Shown: positions 48,435 through 58,592, counted from the stretch's first letter. The stretch is 64,000 nt of DNA from an uncultured Clostridia bacterium (GCA_949286725.1 CASECZ010000001.1:186001-250000); one strand, 5' to 3'. Notes: generated from the letters alone by a model not told the origin. A program made the numbers and translations.

Positions 48435-48700
48435 AGATAGGATTATAACTTATTTACGGCGCATTTGCAAGTGGGAGGAGGCAAAATAACCTCGAAATCG
48501 ACGCCCGAAGTGGCAGGAACAGGCGACGGAACACGGACACCACACAAAAGAAGGTTGCAACAGCAACGAAACAACGCATACACAGGGCAACAACAAGGGC
48601 TTTGCGCCGCATGGCCGCCTAAAAAAGCAAAAAACGCGCAGAACAAACGCAGGGAAAGGCGTTGTCGCATTCCCGCCCGCGAACAAAATCCGCACATTAA
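48435..48700. other. Upstream part of the dnaX intergenic region, no supported gene
   Basis: About 260 bases beyond the dnaX promoter without a convincing coding frame or recognised RNA. The signal recognition particle RNA, often located near dnaX in Bacillota, was looked for and not found. Confidence 0.5.
48442..48470 (-). promoter_or_regulatory. dnaX promoter (leaderless layout)
   Basis: On the - strand TTGCAA, 17 bases, TATAAT, seven bases from the ATG. Confidence 0.75.
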
Positions 48701-48703
48701 AAC

Positions 48704-48776
48704 AACACGTATCGTGTATAAAGCGCAAAAATACTCTTCCCGACCGCAAAAGGAAATTTAATACACGATACGTGTT
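48704..48776. promoter_or_regulatory. Pair of inverted operator-like sites
   Basis: AACACGTATCGTGTAT at 48704-48719 recurs as its exact complement at 48761-48776. Each contains a dyad ACACG-N3-CGTGT. A third dyad, ACACG-AAA-CGTGT, lies at 48982-48994. Confidence 0.65.
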
Positions 48777-48779
48777 AAA

Positions 48780-48808
48780 TTGTGTTATACTTAAAGTGTA
48801 CCGATACT
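48780..48808 (+). promoter_or_regulatory. Candidate + strand promoter next to the operator pair
   Basis: TTGTGT, 17 bases, GATACT; a TATACT at 48786 is an alternative -10. The second operator dyad ends five bases before the -35. Confidence 0.45.
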
Positions 48809-48933
48809 GTTTGCAGGTCAAACGGAGAAAAACGGAAAGAGCAACTGCGTTGTGTTTGTCCGTGTCAAAGAAGCGGATGTAGTCGAAAAAATATATAGTA
48901 AACGGTACTCTTGCGGCAATGTTCGGGAGGAAT

Positions 48934-49026
48934 ATGCTTGCCGACGCGGCAACGCAGACAAAAAGACATATACACTTTATTACACGAAACGTGTTTTACT
49001 GCGACAAAGCCGAAGCCAACGACTGA
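48934..49026 (+). CDS. Candidate 30-residue small protein
   Basis: Too short for ordinary gene calling. The ATG has GGGAGG three bases upstream and the frame encodes 30 residues (starting MLADAATQTKRHIHF) with a mixed basic/acidic composition and no membrane helix. It lies downstream of the candidate promoter and contains the third operator dyad. Its end overlaps the 3' end of the SPOR-like gene on the other strand by 31 bases. Could be a regulated peptide or a chance frame. Confidence 0.35.
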   Translation: MLADAATQTKRHIHFITRNVFYCDKAEAND

Positions 49027-49748
49027 CGGCACAGTATGAGTTGCACGGTCTGGTAACGGAGTGACGACGCGGCGTTGACGCGCGCCGTCGACGAAGAGGA
49101 CGAGGAAGCGTCTATCTCCGCGTTGTCAATCAAGGCAACGGCCGTGACAAGCGCAAGTTTCACTTCCGTATAACGTGCGTCGTCTTTTCCCGCCGTTGCG
49201 GCGTTCAGCGCGGAACGCAACGCGTCGATTTCGGCACGCAACACGTCCAGGCGGTTTTTGACGTCCACGCTAGTCAGCGTTTCGTCCGACAAGCCGTCCG
49301 CCATTTCGCGAAGCGCAGAATAGGTCTTGCCAAAATATCCCAACGCTTTTTCCACGCTCCCCCGTACATCCTTCTCTGCCCAGTCCGATTTCACTTCGCC
49401 AATGCAGACCTCTTTTACGTAAGCGCCGCCCGACGCCGCGTTCGACAACACCGCCTGCGCCTCCTCTTCGGACGGATATGCCGCAAGCACCACGTTGTAA
49501 GTGTCGTCGGCTAGCAATACGTATCCCGCGCCTCCGCGAGATTTGACGAGCGAGGCTTCCGCACGCGCGAGCGCGATATTCTCATATGCACCCGCGCACA
49601 CAAGATAATACTTCTCTTCATTTTCACCATAGTTAAGCGCGGAAATAAAGCCCTCTCCGTTCAGAAAATAGCAAAGACCGAGCGTGAGCATCACGCAAAG
49701 GACAATCGCCGAAACGACGAGCCAGTTCTGTTTGTCGGACTTGCGCAT
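48996..49748 (-). CDS. Membrane-anchored SPOR-like domain protein
   Basis: 250 residues: a cytoplasmic KSDKQN start, one membrane helix at about 9-28, then a SPOR-like fold at about 45-105 (KYYLVCAGAYENIALARAE, AAYPSEEEAQAVL), a helical region, and a Ser-rich stretch before a C-terminal helix. SPOR domains bind denuded glycan strands at division septa or in spore cortex. No catalytic domain is present. No Shine-Dalgarno sequence precedes the ATG; a CATAGT lies seven bases upstream but lacks a good -35. It lies 114 bases downstream of the deaminase gene, behind that gene's terminator. Confidence 0.7.
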   Translation of the reverse strand: MRKSDKQNWLVVSAIVLCVMLTLGLCYFLNGEGFISALNYGENEEKYYLVCAGAYENIALARAEASLVKSRGGAGYVLLADDTYNVVLAAYPSEEEAQAVLSNAASGGAYVKEVCIGEVKSDWAEKDVRGSVEKALGYFGKTYSALREMADGLSDETLTSVDVKNRLDVLRAEIDALRSALNAATAGKDDARYTEVKLALVTAVALIDNAEIDASSSSSSTARVNAASSLRYQTVQLILCRQSLASALSQ

Positions 49749-49789
49749 AGTAAAGACTATGACGCATTTTGCCGAATTATAAGCAGAAA

Positions 49790-49812
49790 CAAAAACCGCG
49801 CCTTGCGGCGCG
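49790..49812 (-). terminator. Terminator after the dCMP deaminase gene
   Basis: CCGCGCC pairs with GGCGCGG around GCAA, followed on the - strand by TTTTTG. Confidence 0.85.
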
Positions 49813-49862
49813 GCGACGTTGAGTCACGGTTTGAGAAGTCCGATCTCGATCTGTCAGCAAAA

Positions 49863-50315
49863 TTATTCTTCCTCGAAGCGTTCCAGCCTGATGCCTGCCT
49901 CTTTGAGAAGTTCCTGCGCAAACTCGTCGGGATAAGGATATTTGTAGACTATGCGGGCTATGCCCGAATTGATTATCATCTTCGTGCAGATTGTGCAAGG
50001 CTGATGCGTGCAGTAAAGCGTGGCACCGTCGACGGACACGCCCAGTTTCGCCGCCTGAATGATTGCGTTCTGTTCGGCGTGCACGGCATAGCATTTTTCG
50101 TGCTGGGTGCCGCTGGGAATGCCGAGCTGGTCGCGCATACAGACGCCCTTGTCGCGGCAGTTGAAAATGCCTGACGGCGCGCCGTTGTAACCCGTGGTGA
50201 GAATGCGCTTGTTTTTGGTAATGATTGCGCCGACTGCGCGGCCTTGTCTTGCGCAGCTTGTCCACGTTGCGACAAGTTCGCACATATCCATAAATCTCTT
50301 GTCCCATTTATCCAT
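49863..50315 (-). CDS. Deoxycytidylate deaminase (ComEB family)
   Basis: 150 residues. Converts dCMP to dUMP, feeding dTMP synthesis. Zinc catalytic site: His79 and Glu81 in VHAEQNAI, Cys107 and Cys110 in HQPCTIC. The TTGYNGAPSG segment and the extra Cys/His residues around 50-75 (CRDKGVC, HEKC) fit the dCMP deaminase group with a second zinc. ATG at 50315 with GAGGTG upstream. The next gene on this strand is the SPOR-like one, beyond a terminator. Confidence 0.94.
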   Translation of the reverse strand: MDKWDKRFMDMCELVATWTSCARQGRAVGAIITKNKRILTTGYNGAPSGIFNCRDKGVCMRDQLGIPSGTQHEKCYAVHAEQNAIIQAAKLGVSVDGATLYCTHQPCTICTKMIINSGIARIVYKYPYPDEFAQELLKEAGIRLERFEEE

Positions 50316-50344
50316 AGTACACCTCGTGTCTTTCCGACCCGACC

Positions 50345-50373
50345 ATGATAGCATAAAGCGCGGCGCAAAACAA
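50345..50373 (-). promoter_or_regulatory. Promoter of the dCMP deaminase gene
   Basis: On the - strand TTGTTT, 17 bases, TATCAT. Confidence 0.6.
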
Positions 50374-50507
50374 TATAAATCTTGTTGCTGCGACTGTAAA
50401 CGTGCGATTTTTATTCGATATCGGATTTTGCGCATAGTTTGAAAATTATACAAATTTGCATAAAAATTCATTGGATTTCAAAAAAATTTTAACCCGATTT
50501 TCTCCCA

Positions 50508-50523
50508 ATTGACACCTGTCAAT
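50508..50523. promoter_or_regulatory. ATTGACA-CC-TGTCAAT palindrome upstream of groS
   Basis: Perfect 7-2-7 dyad about 60 bases upstream of the groS -35, in an AT-rich divergent region. Confidence 0.45.
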
Positions 50524-50584
50524 GCCATTTCGAGCCTATTTTTCAAAATTTTTGCGATTTTTTTATTTTTCGGGTCATAAAGTA

Positions 50585-50611
50585 TTGACAACTGGCAAAC
50601 ACTATTATAAA
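50585..50611 (+). promoter_or_regulatory. groSL promoter
   Basis: TTGACA, 15 bases, TATAAA, directly followed by the CIRCE element; TAAACT at 17 bases is the alternative -10. Confidence 0.7.
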
Positions 50612-50614
50612 CTG

Positions 50615-50641
50615 TTAGCAATCGGGCGCGATGAGTGCCAA
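50615..50641 (+). promoter_or_regulatory. CIRCE element (HrcA operator)
   Basis: TTAGCAATC-N9-GAGTGCCAA, two mismatches from the consensus TTAGCACTC-N9-GAGTGCTAA, between the groS promoter and the ribosome binding site. HrcA repression of groESL is expected; hrcA itself is not in the window. Confidence 0.9.
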
Positions 50642-50667
50642 CAAACGCAACAATTCAGGAGGCATAT

Positions 50668-50952
50668 ATGTCAATTAAACCATTGTTTGACAAAGTAGTC
50701 ATCAAAGCGATCGAGTCCAGCGAGACCACCCAAAGCGGTATCGTTCTCCCCGGCGCGGCGCAGGAAAAACCTCAACTTGCCGAAGTGCTGGCGGTTGGTC
50801 CCGGCGGCATGATCGACGGCAAAGAGGTCGTCATGCAGGTCAAGGTCGGCGACAAGGTGCTGTACTCCAAGTACGCAGGCAGCGAGTTCAAAATCGACGG
50901 TCAAGAGGTCGTCATCGTCCGTCAAGCCGACATTCTCGCAATAGTAGAATAA
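50668..50952 (+). CDS. groS: GroES co-chaperonin
   Basis: 94 residues. MSIKPLFDKVVIKAIESSE start, mobile loop around ETTQSGIVLPGAAQEKP, and DKVLYSKYAGSEFKIDG near the end are typical. It caps GroEL. The ATG at 50668 follows CAGGAGG; controlled by CIRCE. Confidence 0.98.
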   Translation: MSIKPLFDKVVIKAIESSETTQSGIVLPGAAQEKPQLAEVLAVGPGGMIDGKEVVMQVKVGDKVLYSKYAGSEFKIDGQEVVIVRQADILAIVE

Positions 50953-52602
<1,650 letters not shown>

Positions 52603-52630
52603 GCCCCGTCACAAAACGAACGCAAACGGA

Positions 52631-52657
52631 CGCCCGCATAAATGCGGGCGTTTTTTC
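52631..52657 (+). terminator. groSL terminator
   Basis: CGCCCGCA pairs with TGCGGGCG around TAAA, followed by six Ts. Confidence 0.92.
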
Positions 52658-52897
52658 TTGCCCGATTGCAAAAAAACACGCGCCCCGTCACGGATTTACG
52701 TTTATCCCGTTTGCGTAAACGTCCTCGGATTGCTTTCGGAACTCCCCTTTTATCGCCTCTCTTTTTCCATCTGTTTTGTCGCACGAAATCGGCGCCCGAA
52801 ACGCGGCTTTTGCCCCGCATTAAAGACGCCGTGAAACACGCTATCGGACGGCTGTGAAAAATTTTTCTTTTCAGCACGAAAATATGTCCTCTAGTTG
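52658..52897. other. Intergenic stretch between groL and the pot operon
   Basis: No supported gene. A TTTACG/CGTAAA inverted pair is visible near 52697-52720. Confidence 0.45.
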
Positions 52898-52926
52898 TTG
52901 ACACGCTCCCCCGCCGTCTATATAAT
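52898..52926 (+). promoter_or_regulatory. Promoter of the regulator-potABCD operon
   Basis: TTGACA, 17 bases, TATAAT, a perfect consensus promoter. Confidence 0.9.
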
Positions 52927-52942
52927 GTATCTTAAACACGCA

Positions 52943-53012
52943 GTTTAGTATTTCTAAACTTTCGGATTATAATCTCTGAACTCGCTAAACTTCGGGTCAA
53001 TTTTGTCTAAAC
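52943..53012 (+). promoter_or_regulatory. CTAAAC half-site cluster, candidate operator for the XRE-cupin regulator
   Basis: GTTTAG-N5-CTAAAC dyad at 52943-52959 plus further CTAAAC copies at 52985 and 53007. Start-to-start distances of 31 and 22 bases correspond to about three and two helical turns. Confidence 0.6.
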
Positions 53013-53023
53013 AGGAGGATTTT

Positions 53024-53557
53024 ATGGAACTGGGCGTCAAAATCAAGCGGTTGCGGTTGCAGTGCGGGCTTACGCAGGAAGAACTCGCCGACCGTTGCGA
53101 ACTGACCAAAGGTTATATATCCCAACTGGAAAACGAACTGACTTCCCCGTCCATTCAGACCCTGCTCGACGTACTCTCGGCACTGGGCACGACGGCGGCG
53201 GAATTCTTTGCCGAGGACGAAGAGGAACAGGTCGTGTTCACCGCCGACGACTTTTTCGAGAAGGTGGCGGACAATCACACCATAACGTGGCTTGTTCCAA
53301 ACAGTCAGAAAAACGAAATGGAGCCCATAAAAATCGAGATTGCTCCCAAAAGCAAACTCGACAAGGATATGCCGCACGAGGGCGAGGAGTTCGGGTTCGT
53401 CTTGCAGGGGCAGATAGTGCTGCACCTCGGCAAGAAGGAGTATGCGGCGAAAAAGGGAGACGCTTTCTATTACGAGAGCGGCAAGGTACATTATCTGGAA
53501 AACCGCACGGCGGAAAAAGCCGTGGTGTTGTGGGTGGCGTCGCCTCCCACCTTTTAA
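53024..53557 (+). CDS. XRE-cupin transcriptional regulator (PuuR-like)
   Basis: 177 residues. N-terminal XRE helix-turn-helix (about 5-60; [22 protein letters not shown]), linker, and a C-terminal cupin domain (about 105-175) with [14 protein letters not shown] and [16 protein letters not shown], where a small ligand would bind. Regulators of this type control polyamine metabolism or uptake, and the gene directly precedes potABCD, so polyamine-responsive autoregulation is likely (inference). ATG at 53024 after ACAGGAGG. potA starts 20 bases later. Confidence 0.9.
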   Translation: MELGVKIKRLRLQCGLTQEELADRCELTKGYISQLENELTSPSIQTLLDVLSALGTTAAEFFAEDEEEQVVFTADDFFEKVADNHTITWLVPNSQKNEMEPIKIEIAPKSKLDKDMPHEGEEFGFVLQGQIVLHLGKKEYAAKKGDAFYYESGKVHYLENRTAEKAVVLWVASPPTF

Positions 53558-53577
53558 TCAGGAGAAGGAGTAAGGAT

Positions 53578-55143
53578 ATGTCTCAAAACATCATCGAGCT
53601 GAAGAACCTCACCAAGACGTACGGCGCAAAGGACGCCGTCAAGAACGCCAGTTTGAACATCAAACGCGGCGAGTTCGTCACTTTGCTGGGTCCGTCGGGC
53701 TGCGGCAAAACGACCACTCTGCGCATGATAGCCGGCTTTGAAATGCCGACTTCGGGACGCATTATCTTCGACGGCAAAGACATCACTGACACGCCGCCGC
53801 ACCTTCGCAAGGTCAACACGGTGTTCCAGAAATACGCGCTGTTTCCGCACCTCAACGTATTCAACAACATCGCGTTCGGACTCAAAATGAAAGTCATACC
53901 CAACGGCACGAAAACCAACCGCAAAGGCGAAACCGTACAACTTTTCCGCAAGTACACAAAAGAGGAAATCAAGCAGAAAGTCGACGCGGTGCTCAAAATG
54001 GTCGACCTCGAAGACTACGGTCACCGTTACGTTTCCTCGCTTTCGGGCGGACAGCAGCAGCGCGTTGCCATAGCCCGTGCGCTGGTCAACGAACCCGAAG
54101 TCCTGTTGCTCGACGAGCCTCTCGGCGCGCTCGACCTCAAAATGCGCAAGGATATGCAAATCGAACTTATGAATATGCATAAGCAACTCGGCATAACCTT
54201 CGTGTACGTCACGCACGACCAGGAAGAAGCGTTGACGATGAGCGATACCATCGTCGTCATGCGCGACGGCGTCATTCAGCAGATTGCCACCCCCGAAACC
54301 ATATACGACGAACCCGCAAACGCGTTTGTCGCCGACTTCATCGGCGAGTCCAACATCCTGTCGGGCGTTATGCTCGAAGATTTCAAGGTGGAATTTGCCG
54401 ATACGGTGTTCGAGTGCGTGGACAAAGGCTTTAAGAAAAACGAACCCATAGACGTCATCATCCGTCCCGAGGACCTCAAAATCAAGAAAGCCGACGACAA
54501 AAAGACCATTCTCACCGCCGAAGTCATATCCTCCGTGTTCAAGGGCGACCACTATCAGATTACCCTCATGGCAAAGGACAACGAACTCATCGCGCACGAC
54601 ACGGCGACGTACGAAGTCGGTTCCACCGTCGGGCTTTACATCAAGCCGTTCGACCTGCACATCATGCACAAGGCGCGCGTCATAAACGAAATCAACACCG
54701 AAATGGCGGGCGAAAACTCCGTGTATATCTGCGGAGGCAAGTTCGAGTGTATAAGCAACCTCGAAGCGGGTACGCCCGTCAAGGTGAGCGTCGATTTCGA
54801 CGACGTTATAATCACGGACGACGAAGAGGACGGCACCATAGGCGCGACCGTGGTGAGTTCGATATACAAAGGCAGTTACTATCAATGCATAGTCAGAACC
54901 GACGACTACTACGATTTCTTCGTCGACACCGACGACGACTGGCTGAAAGGCGACCGCGTGGGCATCAACATCGACCCTGCGAAAATCATCATCGAAAAGC
55001 GCGAGGCGGTCGACGAAAAGTCGAACGACGACGTCGTACCCTTTGAAGAACTCGACGACAACGCGTCTGCGGACGATGCGTCCGACGGCGCGAATGCGGA
55101 AGAAAAAGCCGACGAAAGCACGGCGGAGGAGGTGCAGGAGTGA
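53578..55143 (+). CDS. potA: PotA, spermidine/putrescine ABC transporter ATPase
   Basis: 521 residues against about 370 for typical PotA. The N-terminal 250 residues are an ABC domain: Walker [10 protein letters not shown] (about 38-46), LSGGQQQR signature, Walker [12 protein letters not shown], switch His in VTHDQEEAL; a 20-residue insert follows the Q-loop. The C-terminal part contains two tandem TOBE-like repeats, each with the pattern VSS(V/I)(F/Y)KG..YQ, then a 45-residue acidic tail. Powers polyamine import. Coupled to potB by a GTGA overlap. The ATG has GGAGAAGGAG upstream. Confidence 0.95.
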   Translation: MSQNIIELKNLTKTYGAKDAVKNASLNIKRGEFVTLLGPSGCGKTTTLRMIAGFEMPTSGRIIFDGKDITDTPPHLRKVNTVFQKYALFPHLNVFNNIAFGLKMKVIPNGTKTNRKGETVQLFRKYTKEEIKQKVDAVLKMVDLEDYGHRYVSSLSGGQQQRVAIARALVNEPEVLLLDEPLGALDLKMRKDMQIELMNMHKQLGITFVYVTHDQEEALTMSDTIVVMRDGVIQQIATPETIYDEPANAFVADFIGESNILSGVMLEDFKVEFADTVFECVDKGFKKNEPIDVIIRPEDLKIKKADDKKTILTAEVISSVFKGDHYQITLMAKDNELIAHDTATYEVGSTVGLYIKPFDLHIMHKARVINEINTEMAGENSVYICGGKFECISNLEAGTPVKVSVDFDDVIITDDEEDGTIGATVVSSIYKGSYYQCIVRTDDYYDFFVDTDDDWLKGDRVGINIDPAKIIIEKREAVDEKSNDDVVPFEELDDNASADDASDGANAEEKADESTAEEVQE

Positions 55144-55958
55144 CAACGGCAACCGTAGCCGCGCCCAAGCCGCGCAAAAAGTTCAAAATCACAAAACGGG
55201 TGTTCAGCTATCCGTATGTGCTGTTTATGATACTGTTTGTGGTGTTGCCGCTCGTTATGATACTGGTCAACGCCTTCCTCGACAACGACAACAACCTTAC
55301 GGTCGAGAACTTCAAAATCTTCTTCACCGAAAGCAGCAGCCTGATTATCCTCGGCAACTCGCTTTTCGTCGGTGTGGTGACGACGGCGATATGTCTTCTC
55401 ATCGGCTACCCCGTCGCCTACTTCCTGTCCAAGATGAGCAGCGGCAAAATCCTCGTGCTCTTCTTCGTGCTCCCCATGTGGGTCAACTTCCTCATCCGCA
55501 CGCTGGCAACCAAAGCCATATTCCTCGCCATGGACGTGACGCTGGGCATGGGAACGGTCATATTCGGCATGGTCTACAACTACCTGCCCTTTATGATACT
55601 TCCCCTGCACACCACCCTCTCCTCGATAGACAAGAGTTACATCGAGGCGGCGCAGGACCTCGGCGCGGACAACACGACCGTGTTCCTCAAAACCATACTG
55701 CCTCTTTCGGTCAGCGGCATTATGAGCGGTATAACGATGGTGTTCATTCCCACAATCTCCACCTTCGCAATTTCGCAGTTGCTGTCCAACGGCAAAATAT
55801 TCCTCTTCGGCGACAGCATACAGATGAAGTTCGACCAGGGACTTTACGGCGTGGGCTCCATCATGAGTCTGGTCATGCTCGCTTTCGTGCTGATTTCCAA
55901 CTTCCTGATGAACCGCGTCGGTAAGAACGGCAACAATATGGGGAGGTCGCTATGGTAA
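55140..55958 (+). CDS. potB: PotB, polyamine ABC transporter permease
   Basis: 272 residues, six membrane helices. Carries the permease EAA-type loop [20 protein letters not shown] that contacts the ATPase, and [15 protein letters not shown] typical of PotB. GTG start in a GTGA overlap with potA; GGAGGAGGTG precedes it. The potC start overlaps its last seven bases. Confidence 0.95.
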   Translation: MTTATVAAPKPRKKFKITKRVFSYPYVLFMILFVVLPLVMILVNAFLDNDNNLTVENFKIFFTESSSLIILGNSLFVGVVTTAICLLIGYPVAYFLSKMSSGKILVLFFVLPMWVNFLIRTLATKAIFLAMDVTLGMGTVIFGMVYNYLPFMILPLHTTLSSIDKSYIEAAQDLGADNTTVFLKTILPLSVSGIMSGITMVFIPTISTFAISQLLSNGKIFLFGDSIQMKFDQGLYGVGSIMSLVMLAFVLISNFLMNRVGKNGNNMGRSLW

Positions 55959-56776
55959 ACAAAATCAAAAACTTCTGCGAGAAGTTCTATCTGTTCATCA
56001 TACTCGCCATTCTGTACGCGCCCATTATCCTCATCATCGTGTACAGCTTCTCCAACAGCTCGAACTTCAATTTCTCCAACGGCTTCACCTTTGACGCCTA
56101 CGTTTCGATATTCACGTCCGACAAGTCGCCCGAATTGTGGGCGGCGGTGGAAAACACCCTGCTGATTGCCTGCGTGTCCTCGGTGGTCGCAACCATAATG
56201 GGCACTTTCGCGGCGATAGGCATTCACGCAATGGGCAGACGCGCCCGCAGGGTCGTCGAGAACGTGAACCAGTTCCCCATCATCAACAGCGAAATCGTTA
56301 TGGCGGTGTCGCTGATGATATTCTTCGTGACGTTCGCGTTCCCCGAAGGTTATCTGCGCCTCATCATAGCGCATATCGCCTTCTGCACTCCGTACGTCGT
56401 GCTCAGCGTGCTTCCCAAACTGGAAAGTATGGACCCCAACGTATACGAAGCCGCACTCGACCTCGGTGCCAACCCCTTCAAAGCGTTGGTCAAGGTGCTC
56501 TTCCCGATGATAACCCCCGGCATAATAAGCGGATTCGTGCTTGCGTTTACGCTGTCCATCGACGACTTCATCATCACGCAAATCAACAAAGGCGCGTCCA
56601 CGGGTATCAATACGCTGTCGACCTACATCTACTCCGACGCGCGCGTTCAGGGTCTGGAACCCTTCTGGTACGCCATATTCTCGATTATATTCGTAATCGT
56701 GCTTGCAATTCTGCTCAGCGTAAATCTCTACAAGATAAGTAAGCAGAAACAAAAGGCAAAGGAGGCGAAGATATGA
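55952..56776 (+). CDS. potC: PotC, polyamine ABC transporter permease
   Basis: 274 residues, six membrane helices. EAALDLGANPFKALVKVLFP is the EAA loop, and GFVLAFTLSIDDFIIT is a PotC hallmark. Forms the transport channel with PotB. Overlaps potB by seven bases and potD by four (ATGA); a GGGGAGG sequence lies before its ATG. Confidence 0.95.
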   Translation: MVNKIKNFCEKFYLFIILAILYAPIILIIVYSFSNSSNFNFSNGFTFDAYVSIFTSDKSPELWAAVENTLLIACVSSVVATIMGTFAAIGIHAMGRRARRVVENVNQFPIINSEIVMAVSLMIFFVTFAFPEGYLRLIIAHIAFCTPYVVLSVLPKLESMDPNVYEAALDLGANPFKALVKVLFPMITPGIISGFVLAFTLSIDDFIITQINKGASTGINTLSTYIYSDARVQGLEPFWYAIFSIIFVIVLAILLSVNLYKISKQKQKAKEAKI

Positions 56777-58419
56777 AAAAGTTCGTGAAACTCGTACTTC
56801 CCGTCCTGCTGGTCGCTGTAATCGTCGCGCCCGTACTTACCGCCTGCAACCCGACTGCGGGTACGCGCGGCGGCGACGAACTTTACATCTACAACTGGGA
56901 AGATTACATCGACAAAGACATACTCGATGACTTCGCCGCCTACTACGAAAGAGTGACGGGAAGGGCGCTGTCCATCACCTACACCACCTTCGACACCAAC
57001 GAAACGATGATGACGAAAGTGCTTAAAAAGGACGCCAATGTCGATTTGATTTGCCCTTCCGAATACGCCATAGAAAAACTGATGACGGCGGGAATGGTGC
57101 GCAACCTCACCGAAGTCGAGGAAGGTCTGCGCAAAGAACTCGACGCACTCGGCGAGGCGGGCGAACTCAAATATATGCACGGCAACATCGAACCCGAAGT
57201 TATGGACGCCATAAAGAGTATGTTCAGCGCAATTCAGGTCGGCGACACCACCATGGATATGACGAAATATATGGTGCCTTATATGTGGGGTACGCTCGGC
57301 ATTCTCTACAATACCAAATATCTCACAACCGAGGAACTGGACAAATGCGGCTGGGGCGTGCTCTGGAATGAGGGCAACAACCCCGACATCGAAGGCAAAA
57401 TCCTCGTCAAGGACAGCATACGCGACACCTACTGCGCCGCGGTTATGTACCTCAAAGAATACGACTTGCTGCCCGACGGCGTATCCTCCGTGGACGGCAA
57501 ACGCTATGACGAACTCTCCTCCGCGGAATTGATGAACTGCACCGACGCCGTATTGCTCTCCGCCGCGGAACAGGCGCTCATACGTCAGCGCGACCACATC
57601 GCAGGCTACGAAGTCGACTTCGGCAAGGACGATATGATAAACGAAATCGTCTACGTCGACCTTGCGTGGAGCGGCGACGCCCTGTGGGCAATCGAAGAGA
57701 GTTACGACGAGGAAAACGACGAATATCTTCTGGACTACTATGTGCCTTCCGTGGGCTCGAACATCTGGTACGACGGGTGGATTATTCCCACGACCTCGCA
57801 AAACAACCTCGCCGCGCTGATGTTCATCGACTATATGTGCTCCCCCGTTTCGGGCGCGCGCAATTCGGGTTATATCGGCTACACCTCGGCAGTCAGCAAA
57901 GCATCGCTTATGTCGGACAAAGACGCCCTCGAAGCCCTCGTCAACGTGGAATATCTGTGGTACTCGAACAGCGAGGAATGTTCGGTGTATGCGGACGAAA
58001 ACGGTCAGCTGCTCTTCCGTTACGAATGGGAAGAAGGCGACGTTTACTACCTCAACGCCGACGGGTCGGAGTCCGACTATACGGATGATGATAATCTCAC
58101 TCCCGTGGAACTCGAAACCGACGAAGAAGGTTACTATCTCATCGACGGCGAATATATCTACGACCCCGACGCGCTCGCCTACTTCTTCTACGACGAACGC
58201 AGATACCCCGAAATAAACTCAACCCTCGGCGTCATGCGCGACTTCGGCGCCGAAAACGACACCGTGGTTCAGATGTGGGAACGCGCAAAAGTCGGCTCCG
58301 ACGTCCCCTGGGAACTGATATGGTCACTCGTCGCAATCGTGTTGCTCGTCGGCGTGTTGCTCGGCGCGTACTTCCTCAAAGAGTACCTCAAACGCCGCCC
58401 GCGCAAAATCACCGATTGA
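56773..58419 (+). CDS. potD: PotD-like polyamine-binding lipoprotein with C-terminal membrane helix
   Basis: 548 residues, about 200 longer than typical PotD. Signal peptide with lipobox VLTAC (Cys at 25), then the binding-protein fold: LYIYNWEDYIDKDIL, TTFDTNETMMTKV, VPYMWGTLGILYNT, WSGDALWAIEES and WYDGWIIPTTSQN, which line the polyamine pocket. An acidic Tyr/Asp/Glu-rich insert of about 80 residues at about 395-475 precedes the final lobe, and a C-terminal hydrophobic helix (about 513-535) with a basic tail (KRRPRKITD) would anchor it a second time. AAAGGAGG precedes the ATG. Last gene of the operon. Confidence 0.93.
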   Translation: MKKFVKLVLPVLLVAVIVAPVLTACNPTAGTRGGDELYIYNWEDYIDKDILDDFAAYYERVTGRALSITYTTFDTNETMMTKVLKKDANVDLICPSEYAIEKLMTAGMVRNLTEVEEGLRKELDALGEAGELKYMHGNIEPEVMDAIKSMFSAIQVGDTTMDMTKYMVPYMWGTLGILYNTKYLTTEELDKCGWGVLWNEGNNPDIEGKILVKDSIRDTYCAAVMYLKEYDLLPDGVSSVDGKRYDELSSAELMNCTDAVLLSAAEQALIRQRDHIAGYEVDFGKDDMINEIVYVDLAWSGDALWAIEESYDEENDEYLLDYYVPSVGSNIWYDGWIIPTTSQNNLAALMFIDYMCSPVSGARNSGYIGYTSAVSKASLMSDKDALEALVNVEYLWYSNSEECSVYADENGQLLFRYEWEEGDVYYLNADGSESDYTDDDNLTPVELETDEEGYYLIDGEYIYDPDALAYFFYDERRYPEINSTLGVMRDFGAENDTVVQMWERAKVGSDVPWELIWSLVAIVLLVGVLLGAYFLKEYLKRRPRKITD

Positions 58420-58461
58420 CGTAGAAGTCCGAAACAACACTTAACCCCGATAAAAAATCGC

Positions 58462-58497
58462 AAAAACGCGGAATTATATCCGCGTTTTTCGTATTTT
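58462..58497 (+). terminator. potABCD terminator
   Basis: AAAAACGCGGA pairs with TCCGCGTTTTT around ATTATA, followed by a further T-rich run. Confidence 0.9.
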
Positions 58498-58563
58498 TTT
58501 GACTTTTTATCGGATAAACACAACACTCGTCGCATATTTACGGTCTTGTAGAGTTTAATACTA

Positions 58564-58592
58564 TTGATTATGCAAACATTTTAATTTATAAT
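58564..58592 (+). promoter_or_regulatory. Promoter of the LURP-one-like gene
   Basis: TTGATT, 17 bases, TATAAT. Confidence 0.8.

Noticed and set aside
48465-48761. 98-codon + strand frame in the dnaX upstream region
   Set aside because: No ribosome binding site, composition rich in Arg/Gln/Lys without folding pattern, and it runs over the dnaX promoter and operator sites.
48435-48995. Signal recognition particle RNA gene near dnaX
   Set aside because: The conserved GGAAGGAAGCAGCC-type segment was looked for on both strands and not found.
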